A stretch of 64,000 nt of DNA from Anaeramoeba flamelloides. Its lineage: Eukaryota > Metamonada > Anaeramoebidae. Every line of letters begins with the position of its first letter. Within the stretch, counting starts at the first letter, position 1. Positions 1-11,200 of the stretch are shown here, one piece after another. The translations under genes and the position numbers were made by a program. The notes below the pieces were generated by a model that saw only the letters and a list, made by a program, of their open reading frames with translations, did no database searches and was not told the DNA's origin. The DNA lies in the NCBI GenBank assembly GCA_027625915.1, contig JANTQA010000048.1, positions 2,418,001-2,482,000 on the forward strand, read 5' to 3'.

Positions 1-194
1 TAATTATTATTTTGTTTTCCAATTTCAAAAAAAAAATCAATAACTTAACTACTTTATCTTTGAACTATTTTGACTTTTTATTATAATTCAAATCTGGATT
101 AAAGACAAATAAGAAAATTAATATATTGGTAGATCAATATCATTTTAAATCTAATTTAAAAAACTTGATGAAATTTAGGCAAATCCGTGGTGCT

Positions 195-225
<31 letters not shown>
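1..225. other. Non-coding A+T-rich flank ending in a TA microsatellite
   Basis: No coding signal was seen. The segment ends in an alternating TA tract (about 200-225) that borders the long inverted-repeat element starting at 226. Confidence 0.6.
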
Positions 226-850
226 CACAGGTAATAAGTTTTTTCGTTTGAAAACCGCGAAAGATTTATAAAATCACGTTTTTTCGACTTTTTTAGACGT
301 TTTTTCGTTTCATTCATTGTTTTCGTTTTTTCTTTTTTGAAAAAGTCCTCGAATTGTTTTGAAATCATACTTTCCGTTTCTGGGATGTGAAAAAACTCAA
401 ATGAAAAAACTTAAAAACAATGAATGTAACGAAAAAAAAAAAAACAATTAAAACACAGGTAGGGTGTAATTGCTTTAAATATATTAGAAAAAAATAGGGT
501 AATTCGTGATTTCCTATTTACCTGAGGGACTTTGGTTTTAAAAACATTAAAATAGTTTGTTTTCTCTTTTGAAAACACCAAAACAATATAAAGTGGATTT
601 TCTGTTTAAAACTCTTGGAAATTGTAAAAATTTGAAATACAGAGTTGGAAAAAATTTTTTTTGAAATAAATTACAATCTGAGGAAGAAAGGTTGTTCAAA
701 TTTTCACTTTTTAACTATTCCAAATTAGATCGTCTCACCCAATTTTTTTGTATTGTGATTACACGTAATTTATAATATTTTTTATTGATCAAAAAAAAAC
801 ATTAAAAATTATTATCATAAAAATAATTTTTTTTCTACAATTACTAATTT
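226..850 (+). repeat. Left long terminal inverted repeat of the 226-3401 element
   Basis: Inverted match to about 2800-3401. Shared landmarks include the runs around GTTTTTTCGTTTCATTC, TGTGAAAAAACTCAAATGAA and GATCGTCTCACCCAATTTTT. The inner boundary near 850 is approximate. Confidence 0.65.
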
Positions 851-1773
851 AAAAAATTTGATCAGTAATTTTTTTATCATATTAATTCACCTTCGACTTA
901 TGAGCAATTCAATTAAATTTCCAATTATTTTTTTGATTCTATAATACCATTTTTTCCACTATTTTTTCACATAATTGATTATTGCATTTCTTATTTCTTA
1001 GAAGTTATTTATTTAGGAATCCTTTATTATGTTTTGTTTAAAAAACATTTTCATTTTTTATTATTTAATTTTTATAATAATTGTTTTCAAACAATTTTTT
1101 GCTGCATTTTTTAAAACAATTAGGACTTGTGACATTTAAAAGATAATTATTTGTTAAAATGATTGAAAAAACTCAAAGTCTACTTAACTTAAGTAATAAC
1201 CCTTTCACCTTTTAAATACTTTTAAGTATTATAATATTATTTCTATATTAAATTTACATATTCAATTATTATTATTCTCTAATACTACATAACAAGGGGG
1301 TATTAGGAACCAAATAAAATAAAATTATTACACTCAATAGATGTAAAGATAAGGATAAATTAAAGTATCCAGTAAATTTGGTTTAAAATCATAAGTAATT
1401 GATGTCATTTTTTTTGTACTTTTCCTTTTTTTTATGATCGATCAAAAAACATTATTTTTAAAAACTATTAATTTCAATCAAAATAAATTTTAATTCAATT
1501 TTTTTGTTTTTTTTTTTTGGTAACAAAATGAACTAAATATATACATAAACAATTCTTCCCATTATTTTAATTATTTATATATTTTATTTGTATGTTTTTT
1601 TTGTGTGTTGTAATTCAAGAATTTTTGAGATATACTAAAAGAAATATATAAATATTTGGTAAACGTAAATATTCAAAAAAAAATCCATAGTCCATGATGT
1701 CGATATACATGGAATTCACCCTTTTCAATTGTCACTGTAAATAATAAAATCCGATATATATATATATATATAT

Positions 1774-1847
1774 CAGAGAAACGATTTTTATGAGTCGCTC
1801 ACGCGTGCACCAACGCGTTTCATTACATCGAAAAAATCGTCATACCT

Positions 1848-1850
<3 letters not shown>
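1774..1850. mobile_element. 77-base G+C-richer island between two TA microsatellites
   Basis: The island starts CAGAGAAACGATTTTT and ends AAATCGTCATACCTGTG, with an alternating TA tract on each side. Its ends are imperfect inverted repeats sharing ACGATTTTT. Its right end, ACCTGTG followed by ATATAT, is the same junction type as the big element around it. The centre holds ACGCGT twice, in inverted-repeat arrangement, which is very unusual in this A+T-rich background. It is probably a miniature relative of the larger element. Confidence 0.55.
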
Positions 1851-1891
<41 letters not shown>

Positions 1892-2799
1892 GAGTAGAAA
1901 ATTTTTTAAAGAGGAATTCTCAAAAAAAAAAAAAAACAGTGAAATTCAAGCGCAATGACTACATATACTAAAGATTGTTTTTATTTTTCTTAGTATATAT
2001 CAAAAATCATTATTTATTGAAACAAAAAATCAATAAAAGTAATATTAAAATATTTAAAATAATAGAAACAATAATGTATTGTATACATTTATTTTATTTT
2101 GTTGCGAAAAAAAATTATATCTAAAAAAATTGTATTAAACTTTATTTTGATGAAATGAATATTTTTTAAAAAAATTTATGATCGATCAAAAAAAAATAAA
2201 ATAGTAAAAAAATATCTATTAATATAATTGATTAAAAATCAAATGTATAAGATACGTAAATTTAAACAGTCTGTACTGGTGAAAGGCAATTGCTAATTAA
2301 TCTATGTTGATTCATCCATTCTCCTTGTTATTTAAAAATGAATAAGCATTATAATCAAATTAGGGAACGTAATAAAAAAATATTATTATTATTCTTAAAA
2401 AAAAAAAAAAAAGTTGAAGAGTTATCACTTATGTTTGCACATATATTTAATTTGTTTCCATCAGTTAAACAAGATTTTTTTTAAAAATGGCGAAAGTGGT
2501 TATTTAAGACAAAAAAAACAACAAAAGAATAGTTTGAAAATAATTTTTTAAAAAGTTAAATAAAAAAAAATGAAATTATTTTTGAAGATTAACTAATAAA
2601 GGGGTATAAAGTCTATAACGGTTCAGAAAAGAGAAATTTGTTTTTAAATTGAGTAAAAAAAATAGGCTTAAAGTTGGGTATATCGTTTGAAAAATATAAT
2701 AAAATAATTATCTTGCTTATAAGTTGAAGGAAAAATTCAAATGATGAAATAAAAGTACTTATCAAATTTTTTAAATTATTAATATCTGTGAAAAAAAAT

Positions 2800-3401
2800 T
2801 TGTTTTAGGTTAATAATTTTTAACAATTTTATTGTGATCAATAAAAAAAAAATATTGGGAGGTGTAATCACAATGCAAAAAAAATGGTTGAGCCGATCTA
2901 ATTTGGAAGAGGTAAAAAAGTGAAATTTTGAACATATTTTTTTCCTCAAATTTAATTTTTTTTTTCAAAAAATAATATCTTTTCCTCGGTGATAAACTGT
3001 TTAAAATTTTCATGATTTTTAAACGAAAATCCCACTTTGTGTTGTTTTGGGGTTTTAAATTTCGAAAATAAAACCATTTTCACTATTTTAACACCAAATC
3101 CCGCTACTTAAATGGGAAATCGCAAATTACACTTTACCTTAACCCTTTTAAGGCAATTGTTTCCTACCTGTGTCTTAATTACTTTTTTTTTTTTTGGCCG
3201 TGTTCATTGTTTTTAAGTTTTTTCATTTGAGTTTTTTCACATCCGAGAAACGAAAAGTGTGATTTCAAAAGAATTCGAGGACTTTTTAAAAAAACAAAAA
3301 ACGAAAACAACGAATGAAACGAAAAAAACATATAAAAAAATCGAAAAAACGCGTTTTTTAAATCTTTCATGGTTTTATAACGAAAAAATGTAATATCTGT
3401 G
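2800..3401 (-). repeat. Right long terminal inverted repeat of the 226-3401 element
   Basis: Inverted counterpart of about 226-850. Open frames in this stretch, for example around 2810-3013 and 3179-3370, are low-complexity by-products of the repeat and not genes. Confidence 0.65.
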
Positions 3402-5260
3402 ATATATATATCTATATATATATATGTCTATATATTAAAGAAAACCTAAACATTAATTGGTCAAAAAAACTGACAATAAACCATAAAAAAAGAAGGTATT
3501 GATTTCTTAAAGATCTATTATTTAAAAAGAAATTAGAAAAATGAAAGATCAAATTTAAAAATTTATCTCAAAAAATCAAGACTATTTAGAGAAAATTTTT
3601 AAATTAAAAAATAAAAAAATTTACAAAAAAAATAAGAAAATTTAGGAAAATTTAGAATAAATTTCTTTCCTAAATTAAAAGTAACTTTTAATATTCAAGA
3701 AGTTTGCTGTTAAAAACGAGTTTAACTTAGGTATACTATTGGGTAGCAAATTAAATATTGCATTTGAAAATGAAAGAAAAAAGCATGTTTTTGTTTTAAA
3801 ACCGGGTTTCAAAGCTTTGACCACAGTTTATTATTTGATTACTATAGTCTCCAACTCCTGAATGAAATAAAATTTTTATTTTCTTTGATAACTTAATTAA
3901 AATAATAAAAATTATTACCATTCTTATTTAAAAGGAAGATTCTATACTGCAAAGTAATGTTTTTTTTTTTTTTTTGTGAAATAGAGAAACGTAAAGCATT
4001 CATATTAATGAAAAATAAATAATCAAAATTATATTTTTATAATCTCAAAAAAGTGACTTTGAAATAAGAAAAATTCACATATAAAATCTCGAAATGGTAA
4101 GTAATAATTTTTTTAATCGATTTTTGAGTTGTTCTATTAAAATTGTGAAGTTGTTCTAAAGATCAATTTACATATTTTTTCTTTTCTGACTTTGGTCATA
4201 CAGCCTATCTACTTTTTAACATCAAACCTGAATTAGTCAAATAAGTCAAAAAAAAAATATTTTTTTCAGGCACAAATCTTGTTTATATATATGGTACAAT
4301 TACTGTTTTAGTGTATTGTTTGAGAAGAAGAAAAAAAAATTGTCTAATAATCAGTATAAGTTTTTGTTTGTTTGTTGGTGTTTTTTTTTGATTATTTTTG
4401 ACCTAATATATGATCTTAGTATGTACTATATAGACCAAGGAATATAATAATACTTCTTCAGTTGAATTTACTTACTTCAAAAAACTCTTACCTCTTCTAT
4501 TAAGCATTTAAATGGAACAAAATTTCAAACAATTGTAATTTTTTAATTCTTAATTAACTATCTTTTTGGATTTGTTCACCAAAGATACACTTAGTTATAT
4601 ATATCTCAAAATATAAATTACACAAATCAAAAAAGCATCAAAGAAATAAATCAGAGAAAACAGATATCAAAATATAATTCTTTGGAGACTCTATTTATAA
4701 AAATAGAAAAATAGATAAACTCAAAATTTTTTCCCATTTATTCAAATACAGGTAATTTATTTAATTTTTCGCAATGTAAAGGCAAGATTAAAAAGTTCTT
4801 GTGAATTGTTTCCCAAAAGCCTCAACATAGCTTGAATTTTGTGAATAAAATCCAAAATTGAAATAAAAAGAAAATCATCTCAAAAGAGGGAAAAAAAAAT
4901 GTTGGTATCTTTTTGTTTTTTTTGTTTTTCTTATTTGAGAATTATATACCCAAAAGACAATTCTTTAATTTGATCTTGATCTTCAGTCAAGAAAAACTAA
5001 TTTTAAATCGAAAAATTTTCCCTATTAACAGAATGATCAAAAATCTCACTTTTTTTATTTCGAACTTTGACAAGAATATTCTTTCACTCAAATTCCAAAA
5101 TGTTAAAAAATTTAAAAGAGAAACTACAGTGATCAGCCAACCTCGAAAAATTTTCAATAAGAGTTTGCCTTTGCTGTGTCTCTCCAATTTAAAGTTGGGT
5201 TCTTTTTTGTAATTGAATCATAAAAAAATTTATTTTTTATTTTCTTTGTTTTTTAATTTC
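3402..5260. other. Intergenic DNA upstream of the PAS gene
   Basis: After a second TA tract (3402-3435), 3440-3740 resembles other copies of dispersed family C (see 21971 and 24605). A short segment near 4725-4760, with CCCATTTATTCAAATAC, recurs near 19780, 29480 and 58080. The T-rich open frame at 4913-5212 has no recognisable content and lies where a promoter or leader would be expected. Confidence 0.5.
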
Positions 5261-5283
5261 AGCACCCTTTTTTTTCAATCAAG
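5261..5283 (+). promoter_or_regulatory. Likely 3' splice site and short leader exon before the PAS start codon
   Basis: A T-rich tract ends in AG at 5261-5262, 21 bases before the ATG, in the same form as the acceptors inside the gene. The mRNA therefore probably has a leader intron whose first exon lies upstream. The donor was not identified. Transcript data would settle it. Confidence 0.4.
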
Positions 5284-8200
5284 ATGGGAAACCAACCCTC
5301 CCCACTCTCAAGAAATAAAATAAAAAGATACATAAAAGTTGTGAATAAATACAAAAAGCCAATAGTTATTTTGGATGTTGGGGCGCGCTTTGTGGATCTG
5401 AATAGTTATGCTTTGAAAATGTTCAAACTAAAGACAAAAAAAATTTTCTACACAACAGCCCTCAAAGACCTTTGTCCCGAAACCCAACCTCACATAAATG
5501 TTGAGTCAATTCCCTTTCTAACAGATTGGTTTCACACAACTCTCAAGTAATTAACACTTTCTATTACTGAGATTTTTCTCTTTTCTTTTTTCTTTTTTTA
5601 TTTTGGAATCGCTCTTATTTCTTCCAATCCTGACTCTTTTTTTGTTTCTTTTTCTTTTTTATTTTTTGTTTATAGTTCTACTTCAGGACAAGGAAACGTA
5701 GTTTTTAATTACCTTTTACCAGACAAGTCAGATAGGTGGTCACTAATTACCCTTACAAGTAACATTTACCTTCATTTTTTTTTTTTCTTTACCCAAAAAA
5801 CCTGACAAAACAGAAAAAATTTTTTTTTTGTTCATTTTCAAAAATTTTCAATTCTTTTCCTCTATGGAAGAAGTAGACTGATCTGAGTCAAAAAAAAAAT
5901 AACAACAAAACTCTGCAAAAGTTAAAAACAATTTTTTTCAGCTAAAATATTACAGCTCTATGTAGAACGAAATTTTCTGTTTAGTGAAGTTTTTTGATTT
6001 TTAATAAATGTCTTCATATAACAAAAGATTTTTTTTGGTGTTTATTGGAACACTGATCCACTTCAAAAAAATTATCAGTTAATTTTAATTCCTGTCATAA
6101 ATATGAAAAAAGAAAATTGGAAATTTCCAGTTCGACAAAACTAATACTTCAATTAACCATTTCATCCTTTGTTAGGAAAGTTTCTTCACAATACAACCAA
6201 CATTCCAGTACTTAGAAATCTTGGGGCTATTGTATTTATTATTGTTAGTAGTCCTTCGATTTTTCAAAGTATCTAGTAGAACAAAAAGTTCTTTTTTTGG
6301 GGTGACATTTTTTAAATGGATGTGACAATGAATTCTTGTTAAATTCAACTTGGAGATATTTACTTTGAATAGATAATTACTAATAGCTTCGAAAATGCCC
6401 TATTCATCGAAAAAAACTCAAATACGGAAAAAAAAAATTCCTTGTGATAAATATTGAGTGTCCGTTAAGTGCCGTCAAGTGCCTAGGTTTTCCAGGATTC
6501 AAAAGAATAGAGAAAGATCTAAGATTTTACTCAATTCTTTTAAATTCAGGAAAACCCTAATGGCAGTTTTTTTTTACTTTTTGGAATAAACCGAAAATTT
6601 ATTAAATTTTCAGTTCATTTCAAAAATTAAAAAAAACCTAATGAAAATTAAAGAAAAATATATATTCCAATTTAAAAGAACAAATAATTCTTTAATAGTC
6701 CAATTAATTGGTTATCTATTTTAAAGATATTCATTAGATTTAAAATACTTGTAAAATATAATAAAATGACCTCTTAGCTAGAAGAAAAAAACTTATCTAA
6801 ATATTTTCCTATTAAATTTTTTCAAATTTAATAGAAAATTGTATTTTTCAACTTAAATTGTAAAATATCTTTAAAAATAATTCTTGACCCAAAATCTCTA
6901 ATTAACTAAAGTGTTGATTATAATTGAAGTTATTTAAAAGTGAGAAAATTAGCAAATTTTTTATTTTTTTTGAAAAATTTTATTCATTATCGTGCAAACC
7001 CAAAAAAATTTTTTTGCTTTCTTTTAACACAAATTAAGCAGCAAAAACAGAAAAATTACAACTATTTTGAAAAAGTGGCAACTCGAAGTTCTAAGTGGTA
7101 CCCAAAACTGTCTAATTTACATGGTTTAACTATTTTTATTAGCACCTTATAAAACTTTTGTTCAGCACCCTTTTCAAACAGTTTATCCACTCTTTGAAGA
7201 CTTTTATTTTTTACTTTTTTTTTTTTATGTCAATGTAAAAAGATAAATAAATTAGAAAAATTCTTTTTTTATCTTACCTTTATGAGTGAGCCGGTAGTTT
7301 TAAAATTATTGAAGGTGAGAGAAAATTGAAACACGAATAACAATTTGGTAGATATTGACAAATATTCCAGCATTAATTGAAAATTATATCTTTCAAATAA
7401 GTTTCAAATATAACACTAAAAAGTCAAGAAAAATGCAAATTCAATTCAAAGTTTTTATTTATTGAATACTTATATTTCAGTAGTAGGTAAATAATTTAAT
7501 TTTTTGTTTTTTTTTAATACTGAGAAAATTTTAAAAATTGTTAAACTTTTTTATTTCCTCTTCCTTTTTCAATTAATCTTCGAAACCAAATTCCAAAACA
7601 ATTTGTTTCAAAGTATTATTTACAAGTTAGGTGATCTTACAAGTTTCTTAACATTTAAACCAATCAAAATATGTGTAAAAAAATTGAAAAAGGAGAAAAG
7701 GAAAGAAGGTATTTAAAGTATTAATTCGATTTGTCAGTAAATTTAAAGGTGTTTTTATTTTAATACTTTGAAGAAGGAAATACCTATTTTAAAAAATCGA
7801 TCTAAAACATCTCCAAGTTTTTTTTTTTTTTTTATTGTGATTTGGTTGTAGATTTTCTCTTCCTACTTTTCTATATTTTTTAATTCGTCTTTACTTGACT
7901 GAAAATTTTAATGTTAATTTTCAACAGAAAGTGCGTGATACATAAAACCCAGAGTTAAATTGTAGATAAAGTTCTGGGATACATACTTCATTAAATACTG
8001 TCAAGAGTAAAGAAATACAATTTTGCAAAAAAAGTGAAACACAAAACACTATTTTAAAATAAGAAAAAAATTTCTTACACCTAAATAAAAAAAAAACATG
8101 TTACATCAGTTCCAAAATTACTGTGAAATCTATGATAAATAGAAAATTAATTTTCTATCTCATACTTTCCTTTTTATGACAGGATTTTATGTCATATGGT

Positions 8201-11200
8201 AACCCACTACAAACCAAGAAATTTTATAATAGACCAAAAATTTCTACTAGTTAAAAAAATTAAATTTGAATTTTTTACGACAAACCTTAGAAATGATCTA
8301 CTATTTAGAAAAAAATTTTTCAAATTTTTTGTGGATCTTCAATTTCTAAATACCTAAAAATCAAAAGACAAGACCATTTCTAAGTTATTATTAAATTCTA
8401 TCTTCAATCTTTGAAATATTTATTTTTGGCTTTTGAATTTGTTTCATAAACAACAAAACTGTTTTACCAGGACTTTACTCTAAGAAATTTTTTAAACAAC
8501 CAATATCAAACCATAAAATTATGTAATAGCTTATAATCGATTTTTTTTTTTTTTTTTGTACTCCAACAAAGACAAAAAGTCAATTTCTATGTCTGTCAAA
8601 TTTCATGGTATATTTGTAACGGCTGTAAGGTATTTCCAAAAAAGTGGGCATTTTTTTTTACATTTCATAAAAAATAATCTTTGTTAGTGGTAGTATTCAT
8701 TAATTGACAATACCAAATTACATTTAATATTAATACCAATTGAATAAATGGATAAGGTATTTATTTCAATATAAGTTGGATGAAATATTTTCAAAAAATG
8801 AAAAAAAAAATAGCACTTTTTTTGGTGAAAACAATGTATTACCAATTTCAATAAAAAAATCGAAATATGGAAAGGGTACAAATGATTTTTTAAACAATAA
8901 AATACAGTTATATGTTTTCGATTCTATTTGAAAATTCTTTGGGGTTAAACAAGTTATGAAAACGGTTTTTTCAAACAAAAAGAAAATAACAAACACCAAT
9001 TTTAGCACCTAAAAAATATCAGATAAAATCGAGATCAGAAAATTTAATATCTTTTATTTATGTAATACAATACTAAGAAACAAATTGAATTATTATCAAG
9101 AATCGATAAACGATAATTAATGATTTTGGATGTTTAAATGCTTTTTTTAAGATTGTGTTTAAAAGATATATTTTAAAATAACTTTGCCCCTACTTTATTG
9201 GAAATAGCTTATATATATATATACCGTTATCACCTGAAATTTATGTGATAAACCAACCAAAAACTACCAAAAAAATATCTAACACATCTGAAAAAATTGA
9301 GATAAAAGAAATATGAAAAAAATTACCAATTATCCTATATGATATGAGATAAGCATATATATGAACTATTATAATAAAAGTGCCATAAAAAACCCTATTC
9401 AACTTTTATACTTAACCTTTATCAGTATATCTCTATTTTTTATTTATTTTTATTTACGTTTATCTTAAATGATAAAAATGTATTTACTTATCACCTATAA
9501 TAAGAACCCACCCCATTGGCTGTTTTAATATGAACAATAACAAAAATAATGTTACCCACCCAAAATTTTTTCAAAAAATTAAAATTTGTAGTTAACATTA
9601 AAAGAAAACTTAAAAAAAAACAAAGGTACTATTTTATGTTGATCTATTCTAAAGACTTATAACAATCCTTAATATTCAGTTGATATTAAATTATTAATAA
9701 ATTTGAAAAATGAATAGTTTTAAGATAAAAAAACATAAAAGTTTTAGATCAGCCAAATGTTCCATTTTTCAAATGTTTTAATAATTTAATATTGAATGGA
9801 TATTAAAGATTCTGAAAAGTTTTTGATGTTTTAATCAAAAATATTCAGTATTATTTCTGAATTTTCATTCTTTTACGAATGTTTTAAATATATACGCATA
9901 TTATATAAATGAAAATAGTTGTAACTTATACTTGTTATTTAAAATTGAAAAACATAAAAATATTACAGAAATTTAGACCTTCCTTAATTGAATGTACCAT
10001 ATATGGAAGATATAAGGTATTTCCAAAAAAAGGTAAGCATTTTTTTTGACATTTCATAAAAAATCAATCTTTGTAGTGAAGGTATTTGTTAATTGACAAT
10101 CCCAAATTAAGTTTAATATCAATAAGGGTTGAATCAATGACTAATGTGTTTATTTAAAAATATGTTCCTTGAAATATTTCCAAAAAAAAAGAAAAAAAAA
10201 AATAGCACTTTTTTTTTGGTGAAAATAATATACGACCAATTTCAATAAAAAACTGGAAATATGGGAAGGGTACAAATGGTTTTTGAAACGATTAAACGCA
10301 GTTATATGTTTTCAATTCTATTTGAAAATTTGTTGAGATTAAAAAAGTTATGAAAACGTTTTTTTTTGATCAAAAACAAAATAAAAAACACCAATTTTCA
10401 AACCTACGAAATATCAGATAAAATCGAGATCAGAAAATTTAATATCATGTTTTTTTTTAAAGTAATTTTATGAACAAAATTGAATTATTTGAATTTTTTT
10501 TGGTTGGGTAACATTATATTTATTACCACATCATATTCTTTCATTTTATTATTTATAAATTTTAATCTTTATTTGAAATCGAATTCATGTATTTTAAAAT
10601 TGAAAGAGGTGAATGTTCTAGGTATAAATTTTATTAACAAACTAAACAGACGATGAACTGTTTCAAATGATTTTTTATCAAAAAATAAACATTTAAAAGT
10701 TCATTATGATTTATTTATTTATTGAGAGAAAGGAGTAATCAAAGAAAATTTACTAAATAAAAAAGAGAAGAAAAAAAATAATTAAAATATTAAAGTATAA
10801 AAATATTATATCATTTACATGAACAAATTAATAATTATCCACTGTCGTTAGGTTTTCCAGTATTTGAAAGAATTGAGTAATATCCTTGATTTTACTAAAT
10901 TATTTCTAAAATTAAAAAAAGCTCCTTTAGGTTTTCCATAATTTAAAAGAATAGAGTTAAATATTTGATTTTACTCTATTCTTTTGAATTCTGGAAAACC
11001 TAGGCACTTGACGACACGTCCCCTGAAACAGGAGGAGTAAAAACCCAATAGAAAGATTATCAATACTAAATAAAAATTCAAAAAACTTTGATTAATAAAT
11101 TTGTATTCCACTGTCGTTAGGTTTTTCTAAATTTAAAAGAATGGAGTAAAATCTTTGATCAAGCTCAATTCTTTTGAATCAAAAAAAAAAAACATAGACA

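Larger units (their letters stand above)
226..3401. mobile_element. 3.2-kb element with ~0.6-kb terminal inverted repeats in a TA microsatellite
   Basis: The left end starts CACAGGTAATAAG at 226 and the right end finishes CTGTG at 3401. Read on the minus strand the right end begins CACAGATATTACATTTTTTC, and the two ends stay alignable inward for roughly 600 bases (about 226-850 and 2800-3401) with visible divergence. Both outer sides are alternating TA tracts, so the insertion target looks like a TA repeat. No transposase or other protein was recognised inside, so it is probably non-autonomous or foldback-like. A second, 77-base insertion sits inside it at 1774-1850. The family is unknown to me. 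Confidence 0.7.

Noticed and set aside
4094-4311. ATG followed at once by GTAAGT, with a TTTTTTCAG acceptor at 4267-4269 giving a 14-residue frame (MAQILFIYMVQLLF)
   Set aside because: Good splice signals, but the product is too short and unlike any known protein. It could be a first exon of something I cannot extend, or chance.
7282-7320. Short frame MSEPVVLKLLK ending at GTGAGA, with a GTAAGA donor on the opposite strand
   Set aside because: Lies inside the PAS intron, is only 11 codons long, and has no partner exon in phase.
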